A DNA stretch of 64,000 nt from Ulva prolifera (Eukaryota; Chlorophyta; Ulvophyceae; Ulvales; Ulvaceae). The translations under genes were made by a program, and so were the position numbers. Every line of letters starts with the position of its first letter. Position 1 is the stretch's first letter. This document shows positions 35,995 to 47,351 of the stretch, piece after piece. Where the stretch lies: NCBI GenBank assembly GCA_023078555.1, contig CM041198.1:10421874-10485873 (forward strand). Direction: 5' to 3'. The notes below the pieces were generated by a model. That model saw nothing but the letters and a program-made list of their open reading frames with translations, was not told the origin of the DNA and did no database searches.

Positions 35995-37357
35995 ATGAAG
36001 CATGGTTCGCCACAACGGCTAGCGCGCAATATATACGTATGTCGACGTGCATGCTTTTACGTTGGGGCAGCACGGCGTTCTCGGCAATCGCGTTCGTCGA
36101 CAGCACGGCAGGCCTGGATTGCCAATCCGACCTTGAACGACGCTGCTACTACCGGAGGAATACTATTAAGTGCCGCAAGTTTAATCTACGCCCTTCACTT
36201 TCTGTCATCAAGAAGCTTCGTTGATAGGGTGAGCCCAGCCCCTCATCCTGCACCGCGAACTTGTGCTTGCGCATGCCACGTGTGGAAGTGTGACACATGA
36301 CACAGGGATGAAATAAATGGCATGTACTTGCCTGTTTCGATCATTGCTTCGACCTCTCTGTTACGACGATGTAGAATGTTTTTTCTGACGTACTCATCCA
36401 AGCAGTCACATCAGTCGCATGCGCGTGCAGAAGGACACACGAAAGCTTGTGCATATATTATGTGGCCCGATTTTCATATTTTTCTGGCCCTTATACAGGT
36501 GTGAACACCGTGCACTTCGTCAATTTCATCAATGCAGCAGATGCATCATGTTTTTTTTGGTCACGCATCGGTTTTGTCCTTGCTGCCGACATGCAGGTAA
36601 TGAACAGTTTTTGCCATGCCGTTGCATGATCAATGTAGGACATGATCATCTGGGGTGCTTTCCTGCAGTGCCACATCTTCGGCCGCACTTTTTGCAACGT
36701 TGGTACCATTCGCAGCTGGCTTGGCGCTATTTTTGACCGGAAACGGCTTGCTGAACATGCAAGCAATGACCACTGTGAGCCGGGGAGGAGATCGCAAAGA
36801 GCTTCTTAGAGGCCCCTTTGTCTACTGTGTGGTGCTGGTGGTGATTACAGCAATGAGATGGCAAGTTACATTGCCGGGCATCTGTGCTTTGTCAATGATG
36901 TGTGGGGGCGATGGATTTGCTGACATAATTGGACGTCGGTTTGGGAAGAACAAGCTGCCATGGAATGATGTGAAGACTGCTGAAGGAAGCTTCGCAATGT
37001 TCTTGTTTGGTGCTGCGCTTTCGGAGGGGTGCGCAAGTTGTCGTACTGACATACATCTCATCTGCAGTCCGCGTGAAGTCATGCAGAATGTTACACAGTG
37101 ACCAAGAGTATGCTGAGCCATTAGTGTCATTTTGTCAAATATGCAGGCTGGTGGCGTATTTCAATGCGCAGGGCTTGATGGCAGTGACAGCACTCAAGGC
37201 ATTCCCTGTGATTGTGTTGACATCATTTGTCTGCACCGGAATTGAATCAATACCTGCAACATATGTTGATGACAATATCTCGGTGCCCATTGCGGCAGGT
37301 ATCGTTGCGTACATGCTTTGGAACATGCCAGTTTTTGGCATAGTTCCTTACTCTTGA
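35995..37357 (+). CDS. VTE5: phytol / farnesol kinase (VTE5/FOLK family), plastid
   Basis: These polyprenol kinases of the plastid envelope phosphorylate phytol released from chlorophyll, feeding tocopherol and chlorophyll salvage. Exon 1 from about 35995 has a Ser/Arg/Cys-rich transit-like lead, then DAATTGGILLSAASLIYALH. The next conserved exon reads RKLVHILCGPIFIFFWPLY (36445-36500), the family RKLVHI block. Then follow SSAALFATLVPFAAGLALFL and TVSRGGDRKELLRGPFVY, then the nucleotide-binding MMCGGDGFADIIGRRFGKNK and KTAEGSFAMFLFG. The last exon has ESIPATYVDDNISVPIAAGI (family form ESLP...LDDNISVP) and ends at 37357. VTE5 and FOLK cannot be told apart from motifs alone. Confidence 0.88.
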
Positions 37358-37705
37358 TGGGATGGATGCTGCAAAAGTGTCGACGGGGTCGTGATCAAGA
37401 CCCTGCCTGGGTCCACACCCATGTTACAGCGTGCATGAAGGGTCAAGTGCTTGATGCACGCCCTGGTGTGCGCATGCCCCAGCCACATGTCACCAGGTCC
37501 ACACACATCCTCATGGGGTCTTGCAGTGTACATCGCAACAATTCCCAGCTACAACTAATTATCAAGCTCATCTTGGATTGAGCACCAGTAGGCACATATT
37601 TCGAGTAATTTGTACAAATACGTGCCTCCCAACACAAGTACAAGAAGCAGTGGAGAGCACATATGTCTATTTCCAATACAAATGAATCCGATGGCAACAA
37701 AAGCA

Positions 37706-40593
37706 TCACATGCGTTTTACAGATTTTGATCTTTCCAGCTCGTCACAAATTTCATCAAGCACAGCATCCACTTCGAGAGTTCGTCCTGATGCGGAAGCCA
37801 AACTTGAGCTAAAGCATATGCTCTGCATGCTGCATCTGCCCATGTCATGACCCATCGGGCTACTGCTGCATCGGCTTTCACCTTTATGGTTTTCTATAGT
37901 TGAATGTTTGTTTCCATGTTGAGCTACTTTGCAGTTCGCACTGCTGCTTTGTTCATTTGTGGGTTCAGCTGAGATGGAATCGCCTACTGTTGAGGCAGGT
38001 GATAAGTGACATGTGTGGTTTATGTCCTCTTGCAGACTGTTCACACTGTTGTTATAGGAACATGCTGCTGAATTTGATGTGCTGCAATTCTCCAAGTCGT
38101 CATTACACTTGCCAGTGGTTTGGACGCTGTCACAATGTGCCCCAGCTGCCAAGGATGCCGTCTTTTGCATCACTGCAGACAAACATTCAGCTTAGTCAAG
38201 TATCCTGTCCAGGTCCAGCTAACCCAATGCGTAAAATGTTTTACCAGGTGTACCCACTGCCATTGTGCGTTGCGTTCTTTGAGACTCAATGTTCGCACCA
38301 AAGCCGGACTTTGTATCATAAAGCTCTCGCGGGACCTGCGTAATCACTCGCTGGCTGGAGTCGCCAGTCATTGATGTATCACTGCTCTGTGTTGCTACAT
38401 TTGGTCCTCCATGTAAGTGTAGTCCCTGATTTTTCTCCACAGCCATACACTTTGCAACATCGGGAACTGGCACTGCAAACTCACCACAGTCACTGTGCAA
38501 GCAGTTAGTTTGACAATTAGGTTCTTCAAGTTTGTCACCTTCGGTCGAGGCTACCTCCTGCACAGTTGTTGCGCCTCCCAAGTTCTGCATGGCTCTTACA
38601 TCATTGATGCCTGGCTGCTCAGCATTAAAGTACAAGTGCATGGTAACCTTGTCCGAGCAATCCGGCACCGCAGTATGCCGGACACTTTTGCAGAAGGAGC
38701 CTTGTCGGGCATGACCAGTGCTTTCCACTGCCTTGCAGCGCATATCTTCTGCATGAACACTGCTAGTCGCAATGCAAACAGAAGGTTGGCCAGTGCCTCC
38801 GTCCAAGCTCTGATGGCTAGTGACTCCACTGAGCATATCGCTGTGTATTGGTTCTTCGAGCGAATCCACACAGTCCTTTTGTGAAGACCTACTCTCAGGC
38901 CTGGATTGCAATGATGCTTGACCGGAGAAACTCCGCGCAACACCTGATGCAAGTGTTTTTGCTGTTGTATGTCTTGCCGATGCCAAGGCATAATCCGTGT
39001 CAAGCACACTACCGGCTGACGCTGCAGGGACATCGCCAAGCTTGCTCTGATGATTCGTTGGCAGTTCAAATGATTGCCTAGGACCCTTAACCACGATGTT
39101 GCCTTCATTGTCATGGTACTGTGTCTGCAGTAGCGAGGCGCAGTCAACACATGAGCCTGCTTTGACCTTCATTTTGGGCTGGCACTGTACAGCTGGATCA
39201 AGCTTTATATGGCGCTGTACAAAATTGGTGACAAGTCTGCCCACCGCACGAGTCCGCTGCTGCAGATCATCCTCGCTTGCAAACCTACAATGGTGAAATC
39301 ATTGCCATGTGCAAGGAAGATGCTCGACACATACTGAAAGGCCGCACTCAAGTGTGATACGGATAAACACATCCATGCACCAGGTAGCACACTCATAGTT
39401 GAGAGGCCGGACCGCAGGAGAACACAATCCCGCCCAGAGTCAGAGAGGAAGCATACTGGGATGGCTCTATGTGACGCAGGTCAATGATCAGCAGGGATAG
39501 GGCAGCTTTAGCATCATCAGCATGTTGCTTTGTAAGACGGATTCCAGACTTGGCCTCCACAGGAACAATTGTGTCCAGAGTCTGGGGTTCACGCGCTACA
39601 GGTTGCTTGTTCAGAAGCTGCCCTCCAGTCCCAGCGCCGCAGCGCTTAGTCAAGCTGCAAACCTCAACATAAATCCTGCACAAGGGAAGCATTGAGGTGG
39701 CATGCATTGCTATTTATGCAGTCGGTGTGCACAAAGCAGTTCTACCGTCAAACATACATCGAGTGCTGGCTGGCGATAGCTCCAAGTAGCTCCATAACAT
39801 CCTTTTTAATGTGATCATAAGGATATATAGTGTCTGACCGAAGGATATGCTTGCAATGAGAAACTGCGTGCTCAATGGCTTCATGTGCGATCATAATTCT
39901 TGCCCGTATGTCAGCCAAAGCGTCTGCAGGATTGCGTGTCTTTCCGCATTGCGCAGAAGGACCAGAAATACACATGCGTTGCTTGCGTTCCAGTTTGAGC
40001 TCCGCCACTTTGCTCTGTAAGCCCATTCCGTGCGCATCAGCTGCCTGTTGCCTCATACTCATCCTTCTGTGCACCAATTCGTTCATCTGTCGTAGACGGG
40101 CCACCTCTGTTAATAGTACTTGATTCTCTTTCTCTAGTTCTAACAATCGTGTAGCCCGCATGCTCGTTTGCAAGGTGTCGAGGTCTTTCAAGAGCTTGTT
40201 CTTTTCCTGTTAGGACCGCGGTTGCATTGTTACAAGTCCTGCCACTACTGCCTGCGGCTTACATATGGCAGTGTTCTACCTAGACGCAGCCAGCGTGCGC
40301 ACCTTCAGCAGTGATGCATACTTAGCCTGTAGATTGCGGATGATATCTGGGGTGCAAACATAATTGGCCAAGGTGCTGCACGCGCCAGAGGCCTGCCGCA
40401 CACACCTGTCTTCCCGTGGAGCATGCCGAAAGCTGCCATGCTCTATGATTCGACAGATTTCCTTCGAACCGGAAGTAGCTGTGCGAGCATCTGCAGGGTG
40501 CGAAAAGTCTCGCAACAGCATTGGACGTACGCTGACTATACGACGTCTGCAACAGCAGTATACAGTGCAAGGTCGCCCTGATATTGCCAGCAT
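37706..40593 (-). CDS. unrecognised coiled-coil protein
   Basis: I do not recognise this gene. Exons join cleanly by frame. From 40593 the first exon runs to YASLLK|gtgcgc and joins EKNKLLKDLDTLQTSM after CCTAACAG, making one heptad coiled coil that continues LELEKENQVLLTEVARLRQM. An acidic-basic helical part (about 40000-39770) follows, ending in SQHSM|gtatgt. It joins IYVEVCSLTKRC (39670s) and a helical block KQHADDAKAALSLLIIDLRH. A long exon (39290-38219) holds DDLQQRTRAVGRLVTNFVQR and some 300 residues of low complexity, and the C-terminus reads LDEICDELERSKSVKRM (stop 37706). The architecture suggests a scaffold or cytoskeletal protein, but that is only a guess from the coiled coil. It runs divergent to TatA. 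Confidence 0.6.
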
Positions 40594-41064
40594 GCGATGT
40601 CGACCCTAGGCACGTGGCGGGCATGCCTTGACACCGTCTGGAGATAAGGTTCGAGGCGCCTGCCGTGCTCAAGTCCTTTTTGAACCAAATGAACCAGCTT
40701 CCTGACCTGAATATTGACATGCTTGGAATAGCCAGTACTGTCCGTTTGTAGCCCGCAGTGTCGACATTATGTGTTTCTAGGCTGGCCTGGTCCACTGCGT
40801 AGCCACAGGGGCAGTCCGCCGCTGGTAGCCGCAGGTGCATGTGAACGTTCTGTGGATACGTAATGGAAGTGCACGCCTGCGCGTCACTGTATGGATTTGC
40901 GTGGTGGTGTCTGCATGAGGCAGCGTGTTTATCCGTGTGGATAAATGTATTTCCCGTAATTGTATCAGCGTTGAGGAAATCCAAAGTGTTGCGCACAGCG
41001 TCCTTGCTCTGTTACCCTGCTCTACGCCCGGAATCCGCAGTCACATCAATCGTCAGAGCACAGC

Positions 41065-41736
41065 ATGTACTCTTGTAAAAGCGCACGCATCCATGCAGCT
41101 CCACCACGCGTTCGAAAACGTGCCGGCGATCCGTGTGCCGGACTGTCGTGCGGAATCCAGCAGCTCATCACCGCTAACCGCACCAAAAGACACATCGAAA
41201 GGTAAGCTCCACGTAAATTGACAAAGGCAGCACCCTGTTCTTGACCAGTCGTATGGTTGCCTTGTCGGTCATGTAGCACCCCTACGGTTCCGTTTTGCAC
41301 AAATGTTGCAACAAAATATGAGCAGTCACTTTTTGAGCCGAATTCGTTGTTCGTGTACTCGACCCTACGTTGAACTCTGTAGGCAGGGTCTGTTCGGGCT
41401 TGGGGTCCCCGAAATTGCTGTGATTGCGGGTGTAGCCGCTCTGATCTTTGGGCCTAGCAAACTACCGGAGCTAGGTAAAGCAGCTGGGCAGACAGCGAAG
41501 AGCTTTCAAGATGCTGCGAAGGAGTTCAACGAGGAGCTGAAAAAAGGCTTAGAGGTGCGCATACCTCAATCAAGCCCAGGAAAACATGTGGGAAAGACTG
41601 AATTATTCCGGGGTGCACTTGCAGGAGAATGAAGGTAAGGAGGTAGGGATCAAGGTTGAAAGCGGTGAAAGCCGGCAAGACAAGACACCGGCTGCTGAGA
41701 AAGAGTCGGATGCATTGGAGAAAAAGAAAGAATAGA
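41065..41736 (+). CDS. TATA: Sec-independent protein translocase TatA/Tha4, plastid
   Basis: TatA forms the pore-like oligomer of the thylakoid Tat pathway, which exports folded twin-arginine proteins to the lumen. Three exons fit by phase. 41065-41201 (MYSCKSARIHAAPPRVRK, an Arg/Ser-rich transit peptide) ends in phase 2 and joins 41383. 41383-41554 encodes QGLFGLGVPEIAVIAGVAAL, then IFGPSKLPELGK and an amphipathic helix TAKSFQDAAKEFNEELKKG. A 70 bp phase 0 intron (41555-41624) leads to a charged tail ending EKKKE-stop at 41736. The conserved membrane Glu (GVPEIAV), the FGP hinge and the amphipathic helix are all present. TatA is chosen over TatB for the LFGLGVPE start and short tail. The neighbouring lumen protein at 43984-45296 carries a Tat signal and is a plausible substrate. 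Confidence 0.93.
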
Positions 41737-41885
41737 ACGTTCGCTATCGTGACGTGTAATTCACTGTTTCATGACGTGCTTGTTTGCATTCATACAGGCT
41801 ATGGTGGGTCCTTTGTGTGGTATACATTTTGATGCTCGTCAGCTCACAATTCATTAGAAAAGCCATTCAACAATTCAAATGTCAG

Positions 41886-43116
41886 CTAATGGGACATCTG
41901 ATTTTGCAATGATTGCTCACGGAGCAGTGATGTCAGCCTTGGCATAGCTTCGTCCCATGGGCCATTAATCTTAGTCTTGAATTTCTCAATGTGTACAAGC
42001 CACCATGGGCAGAGGAAAACTATTGCCAACTGCATGCTGATGTACACTGCAGCAGCGTTCCACCAATATGTAAACGCCACGCTGCTTGTCATCAATGCAG
42101 TCAATGTCACGGTGACAGTGAAACAGCTTTCAGAGTGTCGCTTGAGGTGCTGGCATGTGAAGGGTAGGAGGACAAACGCCGTGAGTGAATATAAAATTTG
42201 AGCGAACTGCACATTGCACACAGATGTATCAGATGAAGCCAGGGTACTCATCGGTTCGTCAATATGAGAACGTACGACTTTGGTAGGGTCGCCCAATCGG
42301 GAGGCCAACAGCAGGGAACCAGCCACTGCTGCGGCCATAGAAAGGCTCCCTGAGAGTTTGTCAGCAACACTGATGTGGAAGAAGTAGTCATGCATATAAA
42401 GGTGGCCAAGGAAAAGCCATGTAGACGCAGCGGTTATCGTGTCACCACTTATTGCTCTTGCAAGAGTGGAGTACAGCGGCGAGAGAAAATATACGCCTGC
42501 AATGAGGAGCACACTTTGTCTCAATGCCCTGAACAGGCCCCCTCCCAATTGTCTGCCTGCATCGCATAGTGCGATCAATGCACGAAATTTGCACATCTGA
42601 TTTCCGGGTTCTCAGAGTTGCCTGCGCATTGGGGTGCGCACCTGTGATGCATCGCACCAGCACTTGTCCCACGCAGATCAATGCCAGTACGACGAATAAA
42701 ATTGTACTGACCCCTACATGTCCTGTGTGAAGAAGTAGATGTACTTGCACAGCTGAAGCGACTATGCTGACTTGAAGGCTGACAGCCTTTGCATCATTCA
42801 CGACAGCCATGTATGTTCGTGGCTCGACGTCCGCGTTGAGCACCTGCAGAGGTTATTGTGTTGGTTCTTAAGCAGCAGCGGTGTAGGAAGCCAACTCCTA
42901 TTGTGTAGACAGTGAATCAATTCTGTGTCCGACGAGCACCAGGCGCTGCAAAAAGGTTGCGCCAGTATAATTGTCCGGCAATCCAATGCTACGGTCCCAA
43001 AGAACGCTGCTGACCAAGGCATCTCCATATTGCTTCTCAAACATCGGCAGCGATCGCTGTACTCCAAGGATAGGCCTGGCGTTGCGAAAGTCTCCGCCAG
43101 GGTCTGGCAGCAGCAT
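41886..43116 (-). CDS. PIGC: GPI-GlcNAc transferase subunit C (PIG-C/GPI2)
   Basis: PIG-C is a multi-pass ER subunit of the enzyme that starts GPI-anchor synthesis by moving GlcNAc to phosphatidylinositol. Exon 1 (from 43116) carries SVLWDRSIGLPDNYTGATFL, matching the W..VL....PDNY....FL start of the family. The next exon begins LNADVEPRTYMAVVNDAKAV and a membrane pair. The long exon (42596-41886) has YFLSPLYSTLARAISGDTI, LGHLYMHDYFFHI, LSGSLSMAAAVAGSLLLASR, FAQILYSLTAFVLLPF, and FLCPWWLVHIEKFKTKINGP followed by WDEA, the signature C-terminal loop. About seven hydrophobic segments are visible. The stop at 41886 is 150 bp from the convergent TatA stop. Confidence 0.92.
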
Positions 43117-43983
43117 TAGGCTTAAGTTCGAGGAGGATACGCAACACGCTGATCAACTGCAAAATTTCAAATTGATGCTCTGTTCGTGATTGTTATCACA
43201 ATTGTACACCCCCTGAAGCTCTGCAACAATCGGTTATTTTCGGCACGTGCGCTGAACATGTCCAGGGCAAAGCGCGCAGAGAATATTAATCATGAGAAAA
43301 AGGCAGTCAAATGAAATGATTCGCCTTCCTTGCAACAGCATCAGCTACAGAGCTTCAAGATTACACGGGTCACACACGCGGCGCGTCGCAGCTGTGCACA
43401 GGCTCAAGCCCTCGACCGGCTTGGCCAACAGGGAGTAGGCCAACAAATATTGCCCAGTTGAGCGAAGTTTTCACATCTGATGACACACATAAACCACCGA
43501 CCGGCGGGCATGCAAATGTCAGCATCTGGGGGGGGGGGGGGGGGGGGGGTTATGCTGGGAAGTTGAACATGGGCCCAGGACATGACCAAAAACATGCACA
43601 TATGTCAAGCGACAGCAATACCATTACATCCCTATACACTGTCCATGCCACAATCGATACTTCACTGCATCTCTTGAATCGAACACACTGCATAAACAGG
43701 ATTGCATTGCGGGCTGCAATTTGGGGGTCGTGAACATGGTCAAGCTGCAGTAGGTGCTTGCGGCGCTGCATTTCGAGACGCATGTATTTCACTGATTCCG
43801 GCATTCAGGCTGTTGCACCTAGCTGTCAAGATGGTTTGCTTCAGAGGCGCCTACCAACCTGCGCCCTCACCACAGGAGTCCTCACCCACACTGCGCTTGC
43901 ATCACAGCCACACGAGAAACAATGTCAATGAATCACGTGGTCATGTCCGTGATATTGTAAATCTGATAGCAGCTACCTCTATA
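43117..43983. other. intergenic region with a 22-nt G homopolymer
   Basis: It lies between the PIG-C start and the lumenal pentapeptide gene stop. 43528-43549 is an uninterrupted run of 22 G. Overlapping short frames on both strands (43458-43804, 43702-44082) show no domain features. Confidence 0.5.
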
Positions 43984-45296
43984 TCATTGTTTCGGAACGG
44001 AGACGCGACACCCCAGCTCATACTTCTTTGTTTTGGCTTCCAGCGTAGGATTCTCACACATCCTGCCGATATCCGAAGATGATAATAGAGCGCCCTCAAA
44101 ATGTGCGTTCCTCAAATTCGCCCATGTCCCAGTTCCTGGCTCCTTCCCAAAAGTAGCACCTACATGAGTAAACCAGTTTGGGTACTAAGCCCAGTCAGGC
44201 CAATGGTTGCTGCATAGCATGTCAGCATAGCAGGTTGAACACGGCATGAATTACTGTCATTGAGCACCTGACTACAGCAGATTGAATGAGTCTGACACAA
44301 CATGGCGCCACAGTTTGGGAACATGCCAACACACACCGGACTCCCATGAACATTGGGAGGTTCAGCCGACTGTGCAAGTGTCGCTAGAATCATACCTGTC
44401 AGTATGGCGTTCTCGAACTGTGCATTTTCAAGATTTGCACCTGCGGAAGTACACAGTCTTCAAGAGATGCTGCGTTTGTGCAACACGCATCCTGTAACTC
44501 CGCCCAGCGCATGGACATCAGGAAAGATTTGGACTCACCATCAAAATTTGCAGAATATCCATTGATATCAGTGAAGTCGGCATTCATGAAGTTTGCTCCC
44601 TTGGCATCTGCCCGTGCAAACTCAGCTCCGACAAAGGTGCTATTCTCAAAGTTAGCACCACGCATCAACACACCCGAAAAGACTTTTGATCTCAAATTCA
44701 TGTTGCTATAGTCACAATATCTGACGTCTACGAAAGCCTGCATGTTGAATTCCGAGATCTGTGGGACTTGCCAGATGCTGAATGAAAACGTTTCTGCACC
44801 AGGTTAACGAACCTCATCCATGCCACTGGACGCCTCCTGGCTGAAAATAGCACGAGTCTCTGCAAACTTGTCCAGTGCTTCGAGGCTGCAACGGTTAGGG
44901 TCGCCTGACACTGGTGGCAGCTTGTCTCTGGCTGCCATCGATGGTCCAGCAGAGCAGCACACAGCGATAGCCAACGCTGCTGTGCAGGCCCGCCTCGAAA
45001 TGTCATGATGATACTTTGCAGATCGCGCCTACATGCATAGCGCTGGAAGAATGTGGAGAAGGTTGATGCACGTCTCAAGCCACTGCAAATGAACTCGAGC
45101 CAGACGGTGCCTTGGTATCAACACAGTGGTTGCTGCGACAACACATGGCCCGAGACCAATGTTGTGATTGTACCTCCACGCTTCTCTGATGACCCTTTAT
45201 CTGCAAATGCTTGAACGTTCGAGGTCCACCCTGAACATGATTCATACTGGCGCGGCGTGAAAGCGGCATGTGCTTTGGCAATGTGTGCAAACACAT
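43984..45296 (-). CDS. thylakoid-lumen pentapeptide-repeat protein with Tat signal (TL15/TL17-like)
   Basis: Pentapeptide repeats (A(N/D)LXX) fold as a right-handed beta helix; plant homologues sit in the thylakoid lumen with no settled function. A transit-like exon starts at about 45296 (MCLHTLPKHMPLSRRASMN). The next exon (about 45018-44813) reads ISRRACTAALAIAVCCSAGP then SMA|ARDKLPPVSGDP, a twin-arginine signal with an A-X-A-like cleavage site, and LEALDKFAETRAIFSQEASS. The repeat exon (44760-44520) has YSNMNLRSKVFSGVLMRGAN, FENSTFVGAEFARADAKGAN and FMNADFTDINGYSANFDGES. Further repeats (about 44440-44390: SLEDCVLPQVQILKMHS and its alternative frame CNFENAQFENAIL) lead through an intron to NLRNAHFEGALLSSSDIGRM and CENPTLEAKTKKYELGCR, the conserved Cys-pair ending. 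Stop at 43984. Neighbouring TatA fits its export route. Confidence 0.85.
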
Positions 45297-46088
45297 TTAT
45301 GAGCAGGAATTATACTGCATTGACCACAGCTCACGACCATAAAGAACAGTGGCAAATTTGCGCGACAGGCCCCCGTGGCTACGTCGCGTGAGAGCTCGTT
45401 GCGAAGGCCTGGTCAGGGTGGTGCCCAAACTACGTGCCTTCGCGTATGGATACGGCTCTGCGTGGAGCCCCTTGTAGACATACAATCAATGACCTGCGCA
45501 ACGCGCCAGGCTTGCCCATGGTCAATTATGCTGGTATCTGCCACGCCAGTTCATACATCTGAAGGCTGATCTGACATGACGATCCAGCATGGTCATCCGC
45601 GGTATTGAATCGCGTTCCAACCTATCATGAAGCACGGTGCACGGATGCGTTACAGCGTTGTATACACGACATGCCCACGTGAAGTATGCTGATACAGACG
45701 TCAATCCAGGACAGATCTTCAATGCCTCGGCTAGTCCCACCGTCAGCTGGAGCACAACAGGAGCTGCATGTGCACTCAGCACGTGCCCCGCGAGTCGCGA
45801 CAGCGCTTGCACATCTACAGCATGCTGTCCAGCAATGCAACGGAATCACAACGAGTCCAAGACTTGGGCCCCCCCCCTCCCCCCACCCAACATATTGTTA
45901 CTTATGCATTTGCCTTATGTCAACTGCAAGGACGGGCTTCGCAACAGCTGTTCAGATTGTATACTACAAGCAGTGAGACTGACAGCATAGCTGCTGCTAT
46001 CCAGCTGCTGGGCCTGCTCCCGATATCGTGGCAGAATCGGAACAGGCAGAGCTGAGCCCTGTCCTCGTGAAAACATCTTTCAGGAACC
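45297..46088. other. intergenic, nothing recognised
   Basis: Overlapping short frames on three phases (45522-46055) are likely chance. A C-rich run (ccccccccctccccccac, about 45870-45888) is present. Confidence 0.4.
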
Positions 46089-47351
46089 TCACTCAGCAGG
46101 CTGCGCCACCACATCTGGCATTGCCGGAACATAAGTGCGCTCTTGCTCCCATGCCACTTGCGCAGCCATAGTGATGAGAGAGAGGGCATCAAGCTCATCC
46201 AGCGCCTCCCGTTGGAACGAATGCCTTCCCGTTTTGCTTACACCGCCCAATGCCTCCCCTCGGAACTCAACACCTTTTGTGTCGATCCACAAAAACTCGG
46301 CCTCTAGCATCTGCAGCACGGCGTGTCGACATTGGCACCAATTTACCGATGGTCATGTTTGTGCGGATGGTCATAGGGAGCATCACAAGTGGTGCACCGC
46401 ATGTTCAAGTCAGTGTTGGGCTTGAGCTTAGTTTGCTTGAACCAATAATTATATCCCAGGAAGAACTTTCTCGATAGATACATCCAGTGCGATGTGGGTG
46501 TACCTGGTCTGAGGACACACTCATCTCGCTTGCTGCGAGCCGCAACACCTCGTCCTGCCGCTCGCTATTGTACATATCCACCATTCGAGCGGCACAATCC
46601 TTCAGCTCATCTGGTTCAGCCTCACGATACACCTTTCCGTCTATTTGCTCCGCAAGGGCGGTCTGCATTCAATGCAACGCTATGAACAGTGACGTCGCAG
46701 GACAGCTCCAGATGTTTCGGGTCCAAGAGTGGCATATGAGCACGCCGACTTCACAACATCGCAAGTGAGGTGCATAGAGACGGTGACAATCCAGGATCGC
46801 ACCCCGAGACCTGACACAAAGAAACACTGTTGTACCGTCAACCGCATGAAAGTGTCGTCAGGGTGCGGGGCATCAACCCCCAGTGCATCCCTATACAGTT
46901 CCGAGTGCCTCGCCGACGCACTGACCACCTCATCTTCACCCAATCCTTCTACAGAGCCCAAGAGAGTCACCCTCGCCAAGTGGCGCGCGGGCGACTCCGC
47001 CGCGTGCACGAACAGAGTACATTGCGAGCGCTGCTTTAAATTGGACGTGTGCACAGCATCAGCTCGGAGGCGCAGCAGAGGGCAGCCATCATCATCTAGG
47101 ACAAATGTTACAAATGTTCCCAAAGGGGATCCGTCGTCGGTGATCGTAGACAGTGTTCCATACGACAGCAACGATGTGATTGTCCGGGCCACCTCTGCAG
47201 AGCTCATGCGGCTACCATAGCAAACACCGTACTTCTGCGAACGTTCAGTGTGGCCGCATAACTGTGGTACATGTGGACGAACGAGGGAGATACCAAACCG
47301 ACGTTGCAGGCGCGCCACGCCTGGCGTGTTTCTGCTGGTGAAGGCTATCAT
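46089..47351 (-). CDS. FMN-binding split-barrel (pyridoxamine 5'-phosphate oxidase-like / HugZ-like) protein
   Basis: Exon 1 (47351) begins with a transit-like lead (MIAFTSRNTPGVARLQRRFG), then MSSAEVARTITSLLSYGTLS, GSPLGTFVTFVLDDDGCPLL and VHTSNLKQRSQCTLFVHA, the split-barrel FMN fold. It continues RVTLLGSVEGLGEDEVVS. The next exon (46668-46500) has DGKVYREAEPDELKDCAARM, and the last (46319-46089) AEFLWIDTKGVEFRGEALGG and AQVAWEQERTYVPAMPD, resembling the C-terminal LLWMDRLGFDLR and AWEVEKSYCPAD blocks of the plant plastid family of which Arabidopsis At1g51560 is a member. That family's role is unsettled; relatives bind FMN or haem, or bind glutamyl-tRNA reductase. It is not expected to be the vitamin B6 oxidase itself. 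Confidence 0.8.

Noticed and set aside
40925-41221. Alternative N-terminal frame for TatA (…TAPKDTSKG)
   Set aside because: Its phase at the donor (41201/41202) does not match the acceptor needed for GLFGLGVPE. The third frame starting at 41065 joins at 41383 in phase and looks like a transit peptide.
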